Below are positions 25,894 through 33,957 of a stretch of 64,000 bases of DNA, one piece after another. The first letter of the stretch is position 1; each line of letters starts with the position of its first letter. Source of the DNA: Candidatus Latescibacterota bacterium (GTDB lineage Bacteria; Latescibacterota; UBA2968); contig JAJEDY010000001.1 in NCBI GenBank assembly GCA_022821275.1, positions 1 to 64,000 of the forward strand, read 5' to 3'. The notes beneath the pieces are model-generated. The model did no database searches. It saw only the letters and a program-made list of their open reading frames with translations, and was not told where the DNA came from. The position numbers and the translations under genes are program-made.

Positions 25894-26985
25894 CTATACA
25901 TGAACCCTGTGCTTTTCTACCATCTCGGGATTTAATTCAACGCCGAGACCCGGCCGATCATTGATGCGAATGCGACCATTCACAATCTCCTCGCCGGGAA
26001 TGGTCAAATCCTTTCGCCAGGGAATCTCTCCCCAGCCGTATTCCAGAATGAGAAAACCCGGCAAAGAAGCCATCGCATGCACGCCTGCCGCGATCACAAC
26101 CGGACCAAAGGGACCATGTGGCGCAGTGGGCAATCCCCAGGCGTGGAGCATATCCCCTATTTTTTTTAATTCACCAATTCCACCTACAACCGTCACATCG
26201 GGCATGGGAATATCCATACTGAGATTCTCGACCACCTCAACCCAATCCCGCCGCAAGCCCCGCTGCTCGCCTCCCGCAATGGTCAATCCACATCCTTCTT
26301 TTACGGCGAGACAATTGTCGAGACTCGATTCGGGTGTGGGTTGCTCAAACCAGAAAAGATTGAGATCGCGCACCTCATCCGCGACCTCAATCGCGCCGCG
26401 AACCGTGAACTTACTGTGACAATCCACGAGCAAATCGACCTCTGTCCCTATGGCTTCGCGAACCGCCCGCATACACGCAATTCCCCTTGCAGCGTCTCTG
26501 GCATTGTCGGCACCGCGTACCCCATCAAAAGGGTCCAGCTTGACCGCATCAAACCCCTCTGCCACCGCAGCAGCGGCGTTCCTGGCAAACCCCTCGGGAG
26601 ACCGATCTGTCGTCGCCCGATTGATATTGGCATACAGCCGGATCTCATCTCGACACGCGCCTCCCAAAAGCGCGTGAACAGGTGCATTGAGCGATTTGCC
26701 CAAAATGTCCCACAATGCCTGTTCAAACGCACCCAGGGCGAACAATTCCACCTTTGTGCGCTCTGTACTTGTATAGCGCGACACAAAAGCCTCAATATTT
26801 CTCGGATCGCACCCTATGGCCGATTCACCCAAATCGCGCAAAGCCGACAGTTGCGCTGCATAATTGTTACCCGAGCGCATCTCCCCTATCCCCTGTATGC
26901 CCTCATCCGTCAGTACCTGTACAAACACCCAATCTCCCCGGTGATTGACCTGCACGGCGTCGAGTTCAATACCTGTGATTTTCAT
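25894..26985 (-). CDS. Enolase-superfamily dehydratase (mandelate racemase/galactonate dehydratase-like)
   Basis: A 363-residue enolase-superfamily enzyme with a complete catalytic set: FDAVKLDPFDG (K-x-D), LLVDCHSKF (Asp, with His), FWFEQPTPE (Glu), TIAGGEQRG (Glu) and TAPHGPFGPVVIAAG with the late-barrel His. The pattern resembles sugar-acid dehydratases of the mandelate racemase subgroup. The ATG has GGAG seven bases upstream. It is followed by the TIM-barrel isomerase gene, and the DUF6785 membrane protein gene lies upstream. Precise acid sugar unknown. Confidence 0.87.
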   Translation of the reverse strand: MKITGIELDAVQVNHRGDWVFVQVLTDEGIQGIGEMRSGNNYAAQLSALRDLGESAIGCDPRNIEAFVSRYTSTERTKVELFALGAFEQALWDILGKSLNAPVHALLGGACRDEIRLYANINRATTDRSPEGFARNAAAAVAEGFDAVKLDPFDGVRGADNARDAARGIACMRAVREAIGTEVDLLVDCHSKFTVRGAIEVADEVRDLNLFWFEQPTPESSLDNCLAVKEGCGLTIAGGEQRGLRRDWVEVVENLSMDIPMPDVTVVGGIGELKKIGDMLHAWGLPTAPHGPFGPVVIAAGVHAMASLPGFLILEYGWGEIPWRKDLTIPGEEIVNGRIRINDRPGLGVELNPEMVEKHRVHV

Positions 26986-26999
26986 TTCAAAACTCCAGT

Positions 27000-27022
27000 T
27001 GTCAGTTGTCGGTTGTCAGTCC
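27000..27022. repeat. Short TTGTCAG/TTGTCGG tandem repeat
   Basis: Three near-identical units GTTGTCAG, TTGTCGG, TTGTCAG lie in the spacer between two genes. No palindrome is seen. Confidence 0.45.
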
Positions 27023-27077
27023 GCCCGACCCCGCCACCCTTAAGACGTGAGACGCGAGACGATCCCCCCATTCGCCT

Positions 27078-27117
27078 TTCATCTGTGTTCATCTGCGTTT
27101 ATCTGCGGATTAATCCG
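27078..27117. repeat. Degenerate 10-base repeat at a gene end
   Basis: Four 10-base steps, TTCATCTGTG, TTCATCTGCG, TTTATCTGCG and GATTAATCCG, run from the spacer into the stop codon of the DUF6785 gene (27110-27112). This is the same repeat type as at 18646-18681. Confidence 0.55.
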
Positions 27118-29056
27118 AAAACGGAATGCTATGCCCCTGCCCCGGGAACCAGATCATATCGACGACAAATGAAATGCCAGCCCCCACAAAATGCCCCATA
27201 ATAAGCCCGATAAAAAACGGCCGCCCCGCGCGATAGGCGCGAATGCCCCCAATCCGCAAAACAATAGACTTGATCGCCCAGGCGAGAAAAATTGCAAAGA
27301 TGACATTATTAACCGGATAAACCGGTCCGGCTGCAAATCCAATCGGATGAAGCGGCCACCACGAAATCCGATAACGCAAAATCATAAAAAGCAGCGTCAC
27401 CACAGCGCCAATACCCATATACATAATGGGCAACCACTGCACAGAAAATGGATCTTTCGACTTCTTGACCAGATTATCCCAGGGAAAACGCGCAAGCCCC
27501 CCGTGAAAAATACCACCGTAATTTGCGGCGCCATTCAAATAGCCCATATAAATCGTATAGATAAATGTAGCCACCACCCCTGCGACCATCGCCAGCACAA
27601 TGGGAACAATCAACCGCCGCTGATTGACTCGAACAGTATCGTAAAGCTTTACAGAATGGGCAAGCGCGGGCATAATCGTGGTTTTGGTATCGCTGCACCA
27701 GGAATACGAAAGCGCGATAGAAACCTGCGTCTGTTGCGAAAGCACATCCGACCCCATCACAAACATGGCAAAAGGTTGAGGCATCAGAGGTGCGCGAATA
27801 GAAATCAGACCGGTCTCTGCAATAACCCGCGTAATCCCCAAATACATGACCAGAGCACCAAAAAGAAAAATTGGGATATACTTAAACGCCATGCCCGTTG
27901 CCAAATGCCAGACGACCAGATAGGCAGAACAGGCTATAAGACCAAAAACCGCCGTGCGATACGAAACGATCTCATCGGAATCGTCAACCGAATCATCGCG
28001 ATAAAATGCCTTGCGAAAAACCCCGCGCAAGTGCCCGCGTGCCATCCAGAACCCCACGAGTACCACCACAATAAACGCCCCCATGGATTGCGCGCCCATC
28101 GCCAGCGGTCCTGTGGAATACTCTTCATCGGTACCCGCTTTGAGACCAAAGCGGTTAAAAAAGCCATTTTCCAGATTGGTCAGCACATTGAACACCCACA
28201 GGCTCAGCGAAATATCCAGATTGATAAAATACCCAAAGCCCACAACCATCAGATATAGCCGCACGGGAATCGGGGGAAATTCGCGCCCAAACTGAATACT
28301 CGCAAAGCGCCATGGAATCGTCGGAAAGGTCGGACTAAAATAGGAAATGACATTCCAGAGGATAATACACAACGTAAGACTGAATCCCGCCCAGAACAAC
28401 GGGTTATTCATAATGGGAATTGGGAAAAAGCCCCTTCGTTTGTCCTCCTCCATCACGGCCAAAGGCATTTCCATCAGCGGATAATCAATGCGCTCGTGCT
28501 CTATCCACTGTTTTCGCAGAATGACCATTAAAAAAAGGCAGCAGCCATAAAAAGCCGCAATCACGGTTATCCACCAGAACACGGGCACAATCCACGCATC
28601 CCACGGCACGGAAACCCCGCGCGGCAGCCCTTCAAAAAACCATCGCAGAGGTTCGCCCGCGGGCAGGATAGACCACTCTGGCAAATAGGGTTCGTAATAA
28701 GTCGCCCACTGATTCTCGGGCGTTGCCAGATAGTACGGCACCGTAAAATTGGCGATCAATTTCCCGACAAAATACGTGGGCATAGTCGCGCCAATCAATG
28801 CCATAGTAAACATGACAATAAGCTCGCCCCGGCTCAGCTTGAGTGGACGCAAAAGCACGAGGGCGATCACAACAATGGGAAAAACAGCAGCGACAGAAAG
28901 ATGGTTTTGGTCCAACCTCGTAGTGTGGAGAATAAATCTCGCATAAGATCCGGCAATCGTCGCCATCACCGTGAGAAAAGTACCCAAAACGAGTGCGCGG
29001 AACGTCACGGCGGGTCTGGCAGATTCAGGAACAACAGCTTCTCTTGCTAAAGCCAC
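27110..29056 (-). CDS. DUF6785/DUF6784-type polytopic membrane protein
   Basis: A 648-residue protein with about 15 hydrophobic segments. It resembles the large OPT-like DUF6785/DUF6784 proteins common in Poribacteria, Planctomycetes and Verrucomicrobia; no transport substrate is established for them. Features include RPLKLSRGELIVMFTMALIG, a cytoplasmic-type loop RKQWIEHERIDYPLMEMPLA and CSDTKTTIMPALAHSVKLYD. The start is GTG 29056 behind AGGAGG. It is preceded by a long leader with a palindromic operator and a terminator-like junction, so expression is probably conditional. Its end lies within a degenerate repeat. Likely carries a substrate for the downstream catabolic genes (inference). Confidence 0.72.
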   Translation of the reverse strand: MALAREAVVPESARPAVTFRALVLGTFLTVMATIAGSYARFILHTTRLDQNHLSVAAVFPIVVIALVLLRPLKLSRGELIVMFTMALIGATMPTYFVGKLIANFTVPYYLATPENQWATYYEPYLPEWSILPAGEPLRWFFEGLPRGVSVPWDAWIVPVFWWITVIAAFYGCCLFLMVILRKQWIEHERIDYPLMEMPLAVMEEDKRRGFFPIPIMNNPLFWAGFSLTLCIILWNVISYFSPTFPTIPWRFASIQFGREFPPIPVRLYLMVVGFGYFINLDISLSLWVFNVLTNLENGFFNRFGLKAGTDEEYSTGPLAMGAQSMGAFIVVVLVGFWMARGHLRGVFRKAFYRDDSVDDSDEIVSYRTAVFGLIACSAYLVVWHLATGMAFKYIPIFLFGALVMYLGITRVIAETGLISIRAPLMPQPFAMFVMGSDVLSQQTQVSIALSYSWCSDTKTTIMPALAHSVKLYDTVRVNQRRLIVPIVLAMVAGVVATFIYTIYMGYLNGAANYGGIFHGGLARFPWDNLVKKSKDPFSVQWLPIMYMGIGAVVTLLFMILRYRISWWPLHPIGFAAGPVYPVNNVIFAIFLAWAIKSIVLRIGGIRAYRAGRPFFIGLIMGHFVGAGISFVVDMIWFPGQGHSIPFSD

Positions 29057-29120
29057 TCAAAAACCTCCTTCTTACCTTTCTGACCGCCTAATATAACGCC
29101 TTACGAGGGTGCTGCCACAC

Positions 29121-29182
29121 AAAAAACGCCCTTCTCCCGATTCGGTGATCCCAACACAGGGATTCCTACTTGAGAGAAGGGC
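29121..29182 (-). terminator. Terminator-like three-way junction in leader RNA
   Basis: A nine-base helix (GCCCTTCTC 29128-29136 with GAGAAGGGC 29174-29182) encloses two small hairpins: ATCCC/GGGAT (29148-29152 with 29159-29163) and CCG/CGG (29137-29139 with 29143-29145). On the minus strand the closing helix is followed by G then TTTTTT. It lies 65 bases before the DUF6785 start. Confidence 0.6.
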
Positions 29183-29207
29183 ACATGACCTCGAGTCACC
29201 CTTGCCC
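29179..29207 (-). promoter_or_regulatory. Competing upstream hairpin (possible antiterminator)
   Basis: GGGCA (29179-29183) pairs with TGCCC (29203-29207), and inside it TGAC (29186-29189) pairs with GTCA (29195-29198). It shares bases 29179-29182 with the terminator helix, so the two structures exclude each other, as in attenuators. Confidence 0.45.
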
Positions 29208-29226
29208 GAGACCATTAAATAATAGA

Positions 29227-29254
29227 ATTATACTGAGTAATACACCTCAGTATA
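29227..29254 (-). promoter_or_regulatory. Operator palindrome over a -10 box
   Basis: TATACTGAG (29229-29237) and CTCAGTATA (29246-29254) form a perfect nine-base inverted repeat with an eight-base spacer. A minus-strand TATAAT lies at 29227-29232, overlapping one arm. A second possible start is TTGACA at 29290-29295 with TGATAT 17 bases on. The palindrome is probably a regulator site for the DUF6785 leader. Confidence 0.55.
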
Positions 29255-29307
29255 TGTTCGTTGTAAATATCAATATATTTGTAACATTGTGTCAAGAGAA
29301 AACGTAT

Positions 29308-30252
29308 TCAATACCCCTTATTTTTATCGATCACACTCAGCATATCTTCCCCATTCAGAAAACGCCGCAGGTTTTCGCAAAACAGATTCACAATGCGGTC
29401 CTGCCTATTGGGAGACCCCCCCGCAGTATGCGGTGTGATAATAACATTGGGCATATGCCACAGCGGATGATCGGCAGGCAATGGCTCTTGCGGCGTCACA
29501 TCTAACCCCGCTCCGGCAATCTGCCCGGTTTCCAATGCCTCAACCAGAGATGCTTCATCCATAATTTTACCCCGCGTGACATTGACCAAAAGTGCATGAT
29601 TCTGCATCTTCTCAAATGCCAGGCGGTCGAAAAGTCCGCGCGTTTCCTCTGTCAACGGACAGCAGACCACCACGATGTCAGACGCGGATAAAAGATCGTA
29701 AAAGCGATCCATCTTCCAACAGGCCTCTACACAGTCTGGCACCTCGACGTCTTCTGGATCAACAGCTATAATTCTCATGCCAAACGCATGCGCCCGGATT
29801 GCCACATCGCATCCCGTGCCCCCCAACCCCACAATCCCCATTGTTTTATCGATCAATTCCCACGATGCGTGGCGAATGGGCATGCGTTCATTCCAATCCT
29901 CCGTTCTGATCGCGCGTGCAATCCCCCGGGTCAATCCGAGTAAAAGAGCCATCGCGTGTTCCGACAAATGAACGCCCACAGTGCCCTTTGCACTCGTCAG
30001 AATCACCTCACTATGGACAAACTCGGCATACATCATTCCATCGACGCCCGCCCCCCAGGTCTGCACCCACTTCAGGCGTTCGGCGCGTTTGAACATATCG
30101 CGGCTCATGCCCCCAAAAATGATGTCAATTTCGGGCATAATATCCAGCGCATCATCACTTGACTCGGGAATAATCAAATCGATATCCTCAACCGACGATT
30201 GAATCTGCACCAGGTGATGATCGTCTAGGCGATCATTAATCAGTACCTTCAC
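29308..30252 (-). CDS. D-2-hydroxyacid dehydrogenase (NAD-dependent)
   Basis: A 314-residue D-isomer-specific dehydrogenase. The NAD motif is IVGLGGTGCDVAIRAHAFGM followed by IIAVDP; catalytic Arg lies in NVTRGKIMDE, Glu in DVTPQEPLPADHPLW and His in ITPHTAGGSP. All catalytic residues are kept. The GTG at 30252 is chosen because GGAGG lies five bases upstream; an ATG at 30267 overlapping the previous stop is an alternative. It follows the PhyH gene closely. Likely acts on a glyoxylate/hydroxypyruvate-type 2-oxoacid, not further assignable. Confidence 0.87.
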   Translation of the reverse strand: MKVLINDRLDDHHLVQIQSSVEDIDLIIPESSDDALDIMPEIDIIFGGMSRDMFKRAERLKWVQTWGAGVDGMMYAEFVHSEVILTSAKGTVGVHLSEHAMALLLGLTRGIARAIRTEDWNERMPIRHASWELIDKTMGIVGLGGTGCDVAIRAHAFGMRIIAVDPEDVEVPDCVEACWKMDRFYDLLSASDIVVVCCPLTEETRGLFDRLAFEKMQNHALLVNVTRGKIMDEASLVEALETGQIAGAGLDVTPQEPLPADHPLWHMPNVIITPHTAGGSPNRQDRIVNLFCENLRRFLNGEDMLSVIDKNKGY

Positions 30253-30266
30253 GACAGCCTCCTGCA

Positions 30267-31163
30267 TCAAGTAGATGCCAACTCAAATTTTTCAACTGTG
30301 GTCATGCGTTTGCGCCGATGCAACGCAACGTGATCGGGCCAAACACCATAGTCTCGATCAAAACCCGTTTCCCGATCCAGAAAGAGCGGAAATTCACTGG
30401 CCGCGGGCTTGGTTCTCGCATATCCGCTATTATAACTTCGCATAATAATGCGCTGTTCGCGGTTCAGTGTAGCGAGCCAATCGGGATCACATTGGTGCCG
30501 ATCTGCTTCGCAAATCCACGACGGACAATAAGCCAAAAAGATGTTCTTTCTCACAACATCCGTATTATTCGGCGCTACGCGATGCCATGTATTGCAGTGC
30601 ATAAACGTCATTGTGCCGCGCTTCGGGCAAATTACCTTTTCGCCGGGAACTTCTTCATGGGTATCGTAAAAATCAAAATACTGCCCCTTATGGCTACCGG
30701 GCATATAGACAAAATTTCCCATGTCCGGCTCGGGAAGATCGGTCAGCCAATACGCCACTTTGATTTGTATGGGCAACACTGGTGAAAAAACGCCATAGGG
30801 CAAAGCGCGCGCGCCATCGGGATGCCACTTGTTGCGACTGGTATCGCGGGGGCGCAAGAAAAATTGAGAAATATGGAGTTTTAACAATTCGCCATACACA
30901 TCGTGCATAAAGCCGATGTGCCGAGGGTGATCAATTAACTCGGCAAATTCGGGATACCGTTCCACGATATTGTTTGGACCAAAAAACTTCGCGGGATCGT
31001 ATTTTTCACTGCGGGCAGCCGCGGCATCCATCATCTCGATATAGCGATCGCATTCTTCGTCTGTCAACGCATCTTCGACAACGAGCATGCCATCCTCCTG
31101 AAATTCTTCCCACTGCTCGCACGTAAACCCCGGCGGTGCCACGCGATAATCCTGTTCTGACAT
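30267..31163 (-). CDS. Phytanoyl-CoA dioxygenase (PhyH) family protein
   Basis: A 298-residue Fe(II)/2-oxoglutarate-dependent oxygenase. The facial triad is seen as NKWHPDGA (His and Asp) and HCNTWHRVAPNN (distal His), with the 2-oxoglutarate-binding Arg probably in VVRKNIFLAY. MPGSHKG is the typical cupin-turn motif. Members hydroxylate small molecules, and the family is greatly expanded in Poribacteria and related phyla. AAGGAG precedes the ATG by seven bases. It is probably co-transcribed with the downstream D-2-hydroxyacid dehydrogenase gene. Substrate unknown. Confidence 0.87.
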   Translation of the reverse strand: MSEQDYRVAPPGFTCEQWEEFQEDGMLVVEDALTDEECDRYIEMMDAAAARSEKYDPAKFFGPNNIVERYPEFAELIDHPRHIGFMHDVYGELLKLHISQFFLRPRDTSRNKWHPDGARALPYGVFSPVLPIQIKVAYWLTDLPEPDMGNFVYMPGSHKGQYFDFYDTHEEVPGEKVICPKRGTMTFMHCNTWHRVAPNNTDVVRKNIFLAYCPSWICEADRHQCDPDWLATLNREQRIIMRSYNSGYARTKPAASEFPLFLDRETGFDRDYGVWPDHVALHRRKRMTTVEKFELAST

Positions 31164-31285
31164 ATCAAATCTCCTTTTTTATTCGACACACATAATCAAT
31201 ATGGAGTTTCATAACCTATCTAAACATAATGCAGATGCCATCCTGAGACAATATTGTATTCTTATAGGCGATATCGCTCTAACAG

Positions 31286-31714
31286 TCAACGTACCTGAAC
31301 AAGCTCGATACTCACGCCATCGGGCGCGGCGATATAGCATATCACACCGCCGCTACCTGGTATAAATTCCCACGGCTCGACCACAAATTTCACTCCCCTA
31401 TCGCGCAACACCTCGCAATACGCCCGCAAGTCGCCACGGTACGTAAAACCAAAGTGATCCGTACCGTATTCATTATGGCTCGAATAATCCTCGAAATCTC
31501 GCATCGGCCTGGGCATAGAAGGATCTTCACCGGAGCGTCTTCCTCGGATCAGAAGCGTCATCCCTCCCAGACTTACATTGATCTGCGGCGCGCCGCGAAG
31601 CTCGTAATCGGCATTGATCGTCGCGCCCAGTTTATCGACGTACCACGTTGCCGAAGCCTGTGGATCCTCGCTGATGATGTGTATGTGGTCAAACGCCAGC
31701 TTATTTTCGCTCAT
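31286..31714 (-). CDS. VOC-family (glyoxalase/dioxygenase-like) protein
   Basis: A 142-residue protein with two beta-alpha-beta-beta-beta modules. FDHIHIISEDPQASATWYVD opens the first module with a metal-type His; YGTDHFGFTYR opens the second with another His; the end APDGVSIELVQV contains the usual Glu. These match the VOC metal ligands. Members include glyoxalases, epimerases and ring-cleaving dioxygenases; no finer call is possible. The ATG at 31714 follows the beta-helix gene stop (31717) with GGGAG seven bases upstream, so the two are coupled. Confidence 0.82.
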   Translation of the reverse strand: MSENKLAFDHIHIISEDPQASATWYVDKLGATINADYELRGAPQINVSLGGMTLLIRGRRSGEDPSMPRPMRDFEDYSSHNEYGTDHFGFTYRGDLRAYCEVLRDRGVKFVVEPWEFIPGSGGVICYIAAPDGVSIELVQVR

Positions 31715-31716
31715 AC

Positions 31717-32844
31717 TCAATCTCCCTCCGAGCGAATCAAATTCCCCACCTCATGTGAGACACCCGAATTTTCCATTATATTACCCTGAATCAGAATCGG
31801 GCGATTCGTACCGGTCTGATCATTCACAATCAGTTCCACATTCTGAAAATGATTGCCAGTAATCGCCATCCCCGCGCCAGTAAGCCACAGTGGCAGACGC
31901 TCCCCCTCCCCCCTCCCCCAAATCACATTCCCCGTAATAGACGTATCAAACCCGCGCACATCCATCGCCAGCCCCAATTTCCCACCTTGATCTACCATAA
32001 CGATATTATTGGAAATCACATGCCGCTCTGAATCTGCCCAGGACCGAAAAGCAATATCCAGATCGCCCCCCTCTCGCACATGCACGACATTATTCGCCAT
32101 AATAATCGAATTTCCGCGATCAGAACCCACCGCAACATGCGTGCGCCCGGTAATCTCCACAAAATTTCCCATGACAAAACCCGGCCCCTCCAGAAGTTCT
32201 ACCGCATCGGAGTGGGCATTGCCCAGATGGTTATTCACCACCCGCATATTGGGCCCATCGAGCATAATGCCCAACCTCTGCGCGTTCAACACCGTACAAT
32301 TCTCAATCGTAATATTGTGCGTCGGCTCCGGACAGGACCCGCCTGGCTCTGCACAAAACGCTTTGATGCCGTTATACTCGAACCGCCCGTGCGAAATATT
32401 TACAAACTCAGCCCCATCATACGGGTTCTGATCCCGATTCTGATCTACCCAGAGATCCCGAATCACAATATTTCCCACGCCATTCCCGATAATGCGGATC
32501 ACATTGGTATTCTGATCCGGCGCCAGAATCAACCGCGTGGCTGTCCCCTGCCCTATGAGTGTCACATTGCTGCGGTCGATGATTACCCCCCCGAGCTTGC
32601 CCTCCACCTTGCGAATATCATACGTGCCCTCCATCAGCGTCACTGTTCCGCCAGATGATGGAAGCGCGTGAATCGCCGCGTAAATCTCCTCCTGATCGCC
32701 CGCCCCATCGTCCACAAAATCGGCTGCGGCTTTTGACTTTTCCGAAGAACTCTGCGTTGCAACAATCATCGTTTTTCCCTGTATTTGAGATGGAAAGTGA
32801 GTAGCGAGAACCAGCACCAACGCAATATATGTAACCCGCTCCAT
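31717..32844 (-). CDS. Exported right-handed beta-helix protein
   Basis: A 375-residue protein with a signal-like N-terminus (MERVTYIALVLVLATHFPS). GGTVTLMEGTYDI leads into a parallel beta-helix with many NxT/NNxV coil repeats (NVTLIGQG, NITIENCTV, MRVVNNHLGNAHSDAVELLE, HVISNNIVM, SITGNVIWGRGEG). This matches the pectate-lyase-3/NosD-like fold, often polysaccharide-acting or structural. No unambiguous catalytic set was recognised. It lies 15 bases downstream of the methylase gene and immediately before the VOC gene. Confidence 0.78.
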   Translation of the reverse strand: MERVTYIALVLVLATHFPSQIQGKTMIVATQSSSEKSKAAADFVDDGAGDQEEIYAAIHALPSSGGTVTLMEGTYDIRKVEGKLGGVIIDRSNVTLIGQGTATRLILAPDQNTNVIRIIGNGVGNIVIRDLWVDQNRDQNPYDGAEFVNISHGRFEYNGIKAFCAEPGGSCPEPTHNITIENCTVLNAQRLGIMLDGPNMRVVNNHLGNAHSDAVELLEGPGFVMGNFVEITGRTHVAVGSDRGNSIIMANNVVHVREGGDLDIAFRSWADSERHVISNNIVMVDQGGKLGLAMDVRGFDTSITGNVIWGRGEGERLPLWLTGAGMAITGNHFQNVELIVNDQTGTNRPILIQGNIMENSGVSHEVGNLIRSEGD

Positions 32845-32859
32845 AAAACGTCCCGTACC

Positions 32860-33924
32860 TCACTGCTTGTTCAAACAGAACAGATACTCCTCCACCTGAT
32901 CTGCTTTATAAACCCGGTTCTCCCGATCTACATCTGCCCGAAAACGCTGGTAATCCCTCGTCATCAAATCCACCTGCCCATATTGTCCCATGGTCTGCAA
33001 AATCTCATCCTTACCCATAATCCCTTCACTATTATAGCTGAGGAATACATATCGCGCCGATGTCTTTTTAACCATATTATCAAATGCGGGTAAAGCCCGT
33101 CTCTTCATACAGAAATCCGACTTTTGATCGTCCTGTGGCCGCAGCCCCGTCACGCCTTTTAAATCCGGATCATCGTATCGCGCAATCGTCTCAAGCACAT
33201 GGTAATTCGCGCAATACTGGCGATGATTATAGGGCGGGTCCATATACAGCACATCGCAAGACAGACGCTCGACCAACTCCTGTCCATTTACATTGTGTAT
33301 TTCGTGTTCCTCATCGCTCTCGACAATAGCAAGCCGCTTCAATTGCAGGGGCTTCATCGCACTCTTCTTGATATGCTTCAAAAACGCACCATAAACCGAC
33401 GCCGTATTTGCAACCCGGTCTGCCGCATCAATCAAACTCGCCAAAAGATAAAAATACTCATCCTCCGTCAGCTTGTTTGCCTGCCACCACTCCTCAATCT
33501 GCATCCGAATCGCATCACACCGCCTGCCATTCTCATCGGAGAAATACTGTCTCTTAAACTCCGTCCCCTCTGTTCCCCCTGGACAATAATTGCGATATAT
33601 AAATCCGGATTTTCCATTCAGATTATTGAGATATTCCAATACAGTGTCGATAGTATCGCAGGATTGTGCAGCAGGTATCAGATCATCCAGAATCCCAGAG
33701 AATGAAGGGATGCGATTAATGCCTACAAGTGCGCGATTGAGACAATAGGCATAGTACTGAATATCGTTAGAAATGATCTTGAAATTCTTCTGCTTAAAAT
33801 GCACTCCCACAGCACCCGTACCAGCAAACACATCGCAGAACACCTTACAATCTGCATTTACATTTTTCAGGATACCCGCTTCGAGAAAGTCACGCAGAGA
33901 ATACTTGCTTCCGATATAGTTCAT
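32860..33924 (-). CDS. D12-class N6-adenine DNA methyltransferase
   Basis: A 354-residue DNA methylase. NYIGSKYSLRDFL at the N-terminus and DVFAGTGAVGVHFK form the SAM-binding motif X/I region; LYMDPPYNHRQYCANYHVLE is the catalytic DPPY motif IV, in the Dam/M.FokI-type arrangement. Its sequence specificity cannot be read off. No restriction endonuclease gene is adjacent, so it may be an orphan methylase or a remnant of a restriction-modification pair. It lacks an obvious ribosome site at the ATG 33924. The neighbours are a Gfo/Idh/MocA gene and a beta-helix gene. Confidence 0.85.
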   Translation of the reverse strand: MNYIGSKYSLRDFLEAGILKNVNADCKVFCDVFAGTGAVGVHFKQKNFKIISNDIQYYAYCLNRALVGINRIPSFSGILDDLIPAAQSCDTIDTVLEYLNNLNGKSGFIYRNYCPGGTEGTEFKRQYFSDENGRRCDAIRMQIEEWWQANKLTEDEYFYLLASLIDAADRVANTASVYGAFLKHIKKSAMKPLQLKRLAIVESDEEHEIHNVNGQELVERLSCDVLYMDPPYNHRQYCANYHVLETIARYDDPDLKGVTGLRPQDDQKSDFCMKRRALPAFDNMVKKTSARYVFLSYNSEGIMGKDEILQTMGQYGQVDLMTRDYQRFRADVDRENRVYKADQVEEYLFCLNKQ

Positions 33925-33957
33925 GTGTCTATTATCCGGATGATGGCAACATCCCGC

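Noticed and set aside
27000..27117. CRISPR-like short repeats
   Set aside because: Units of 7-10 bases without unique spacers or cas genes; simple degenerate repeats.
27191..28258. 355-codon open frame on the plus strand
   Set aside because: Antisense to the DUF6785 gene; composition is rich in His, Arg, Asn and Pro as expected from the reverse of membrane codons; no ribosome site or family match.
29128..29182. tRNA-like inverted repeat
   Set aside because: Only about 55 bases, no anticodon arm, no T-loop consensus; the U-run fits a terminator or attenuator better.
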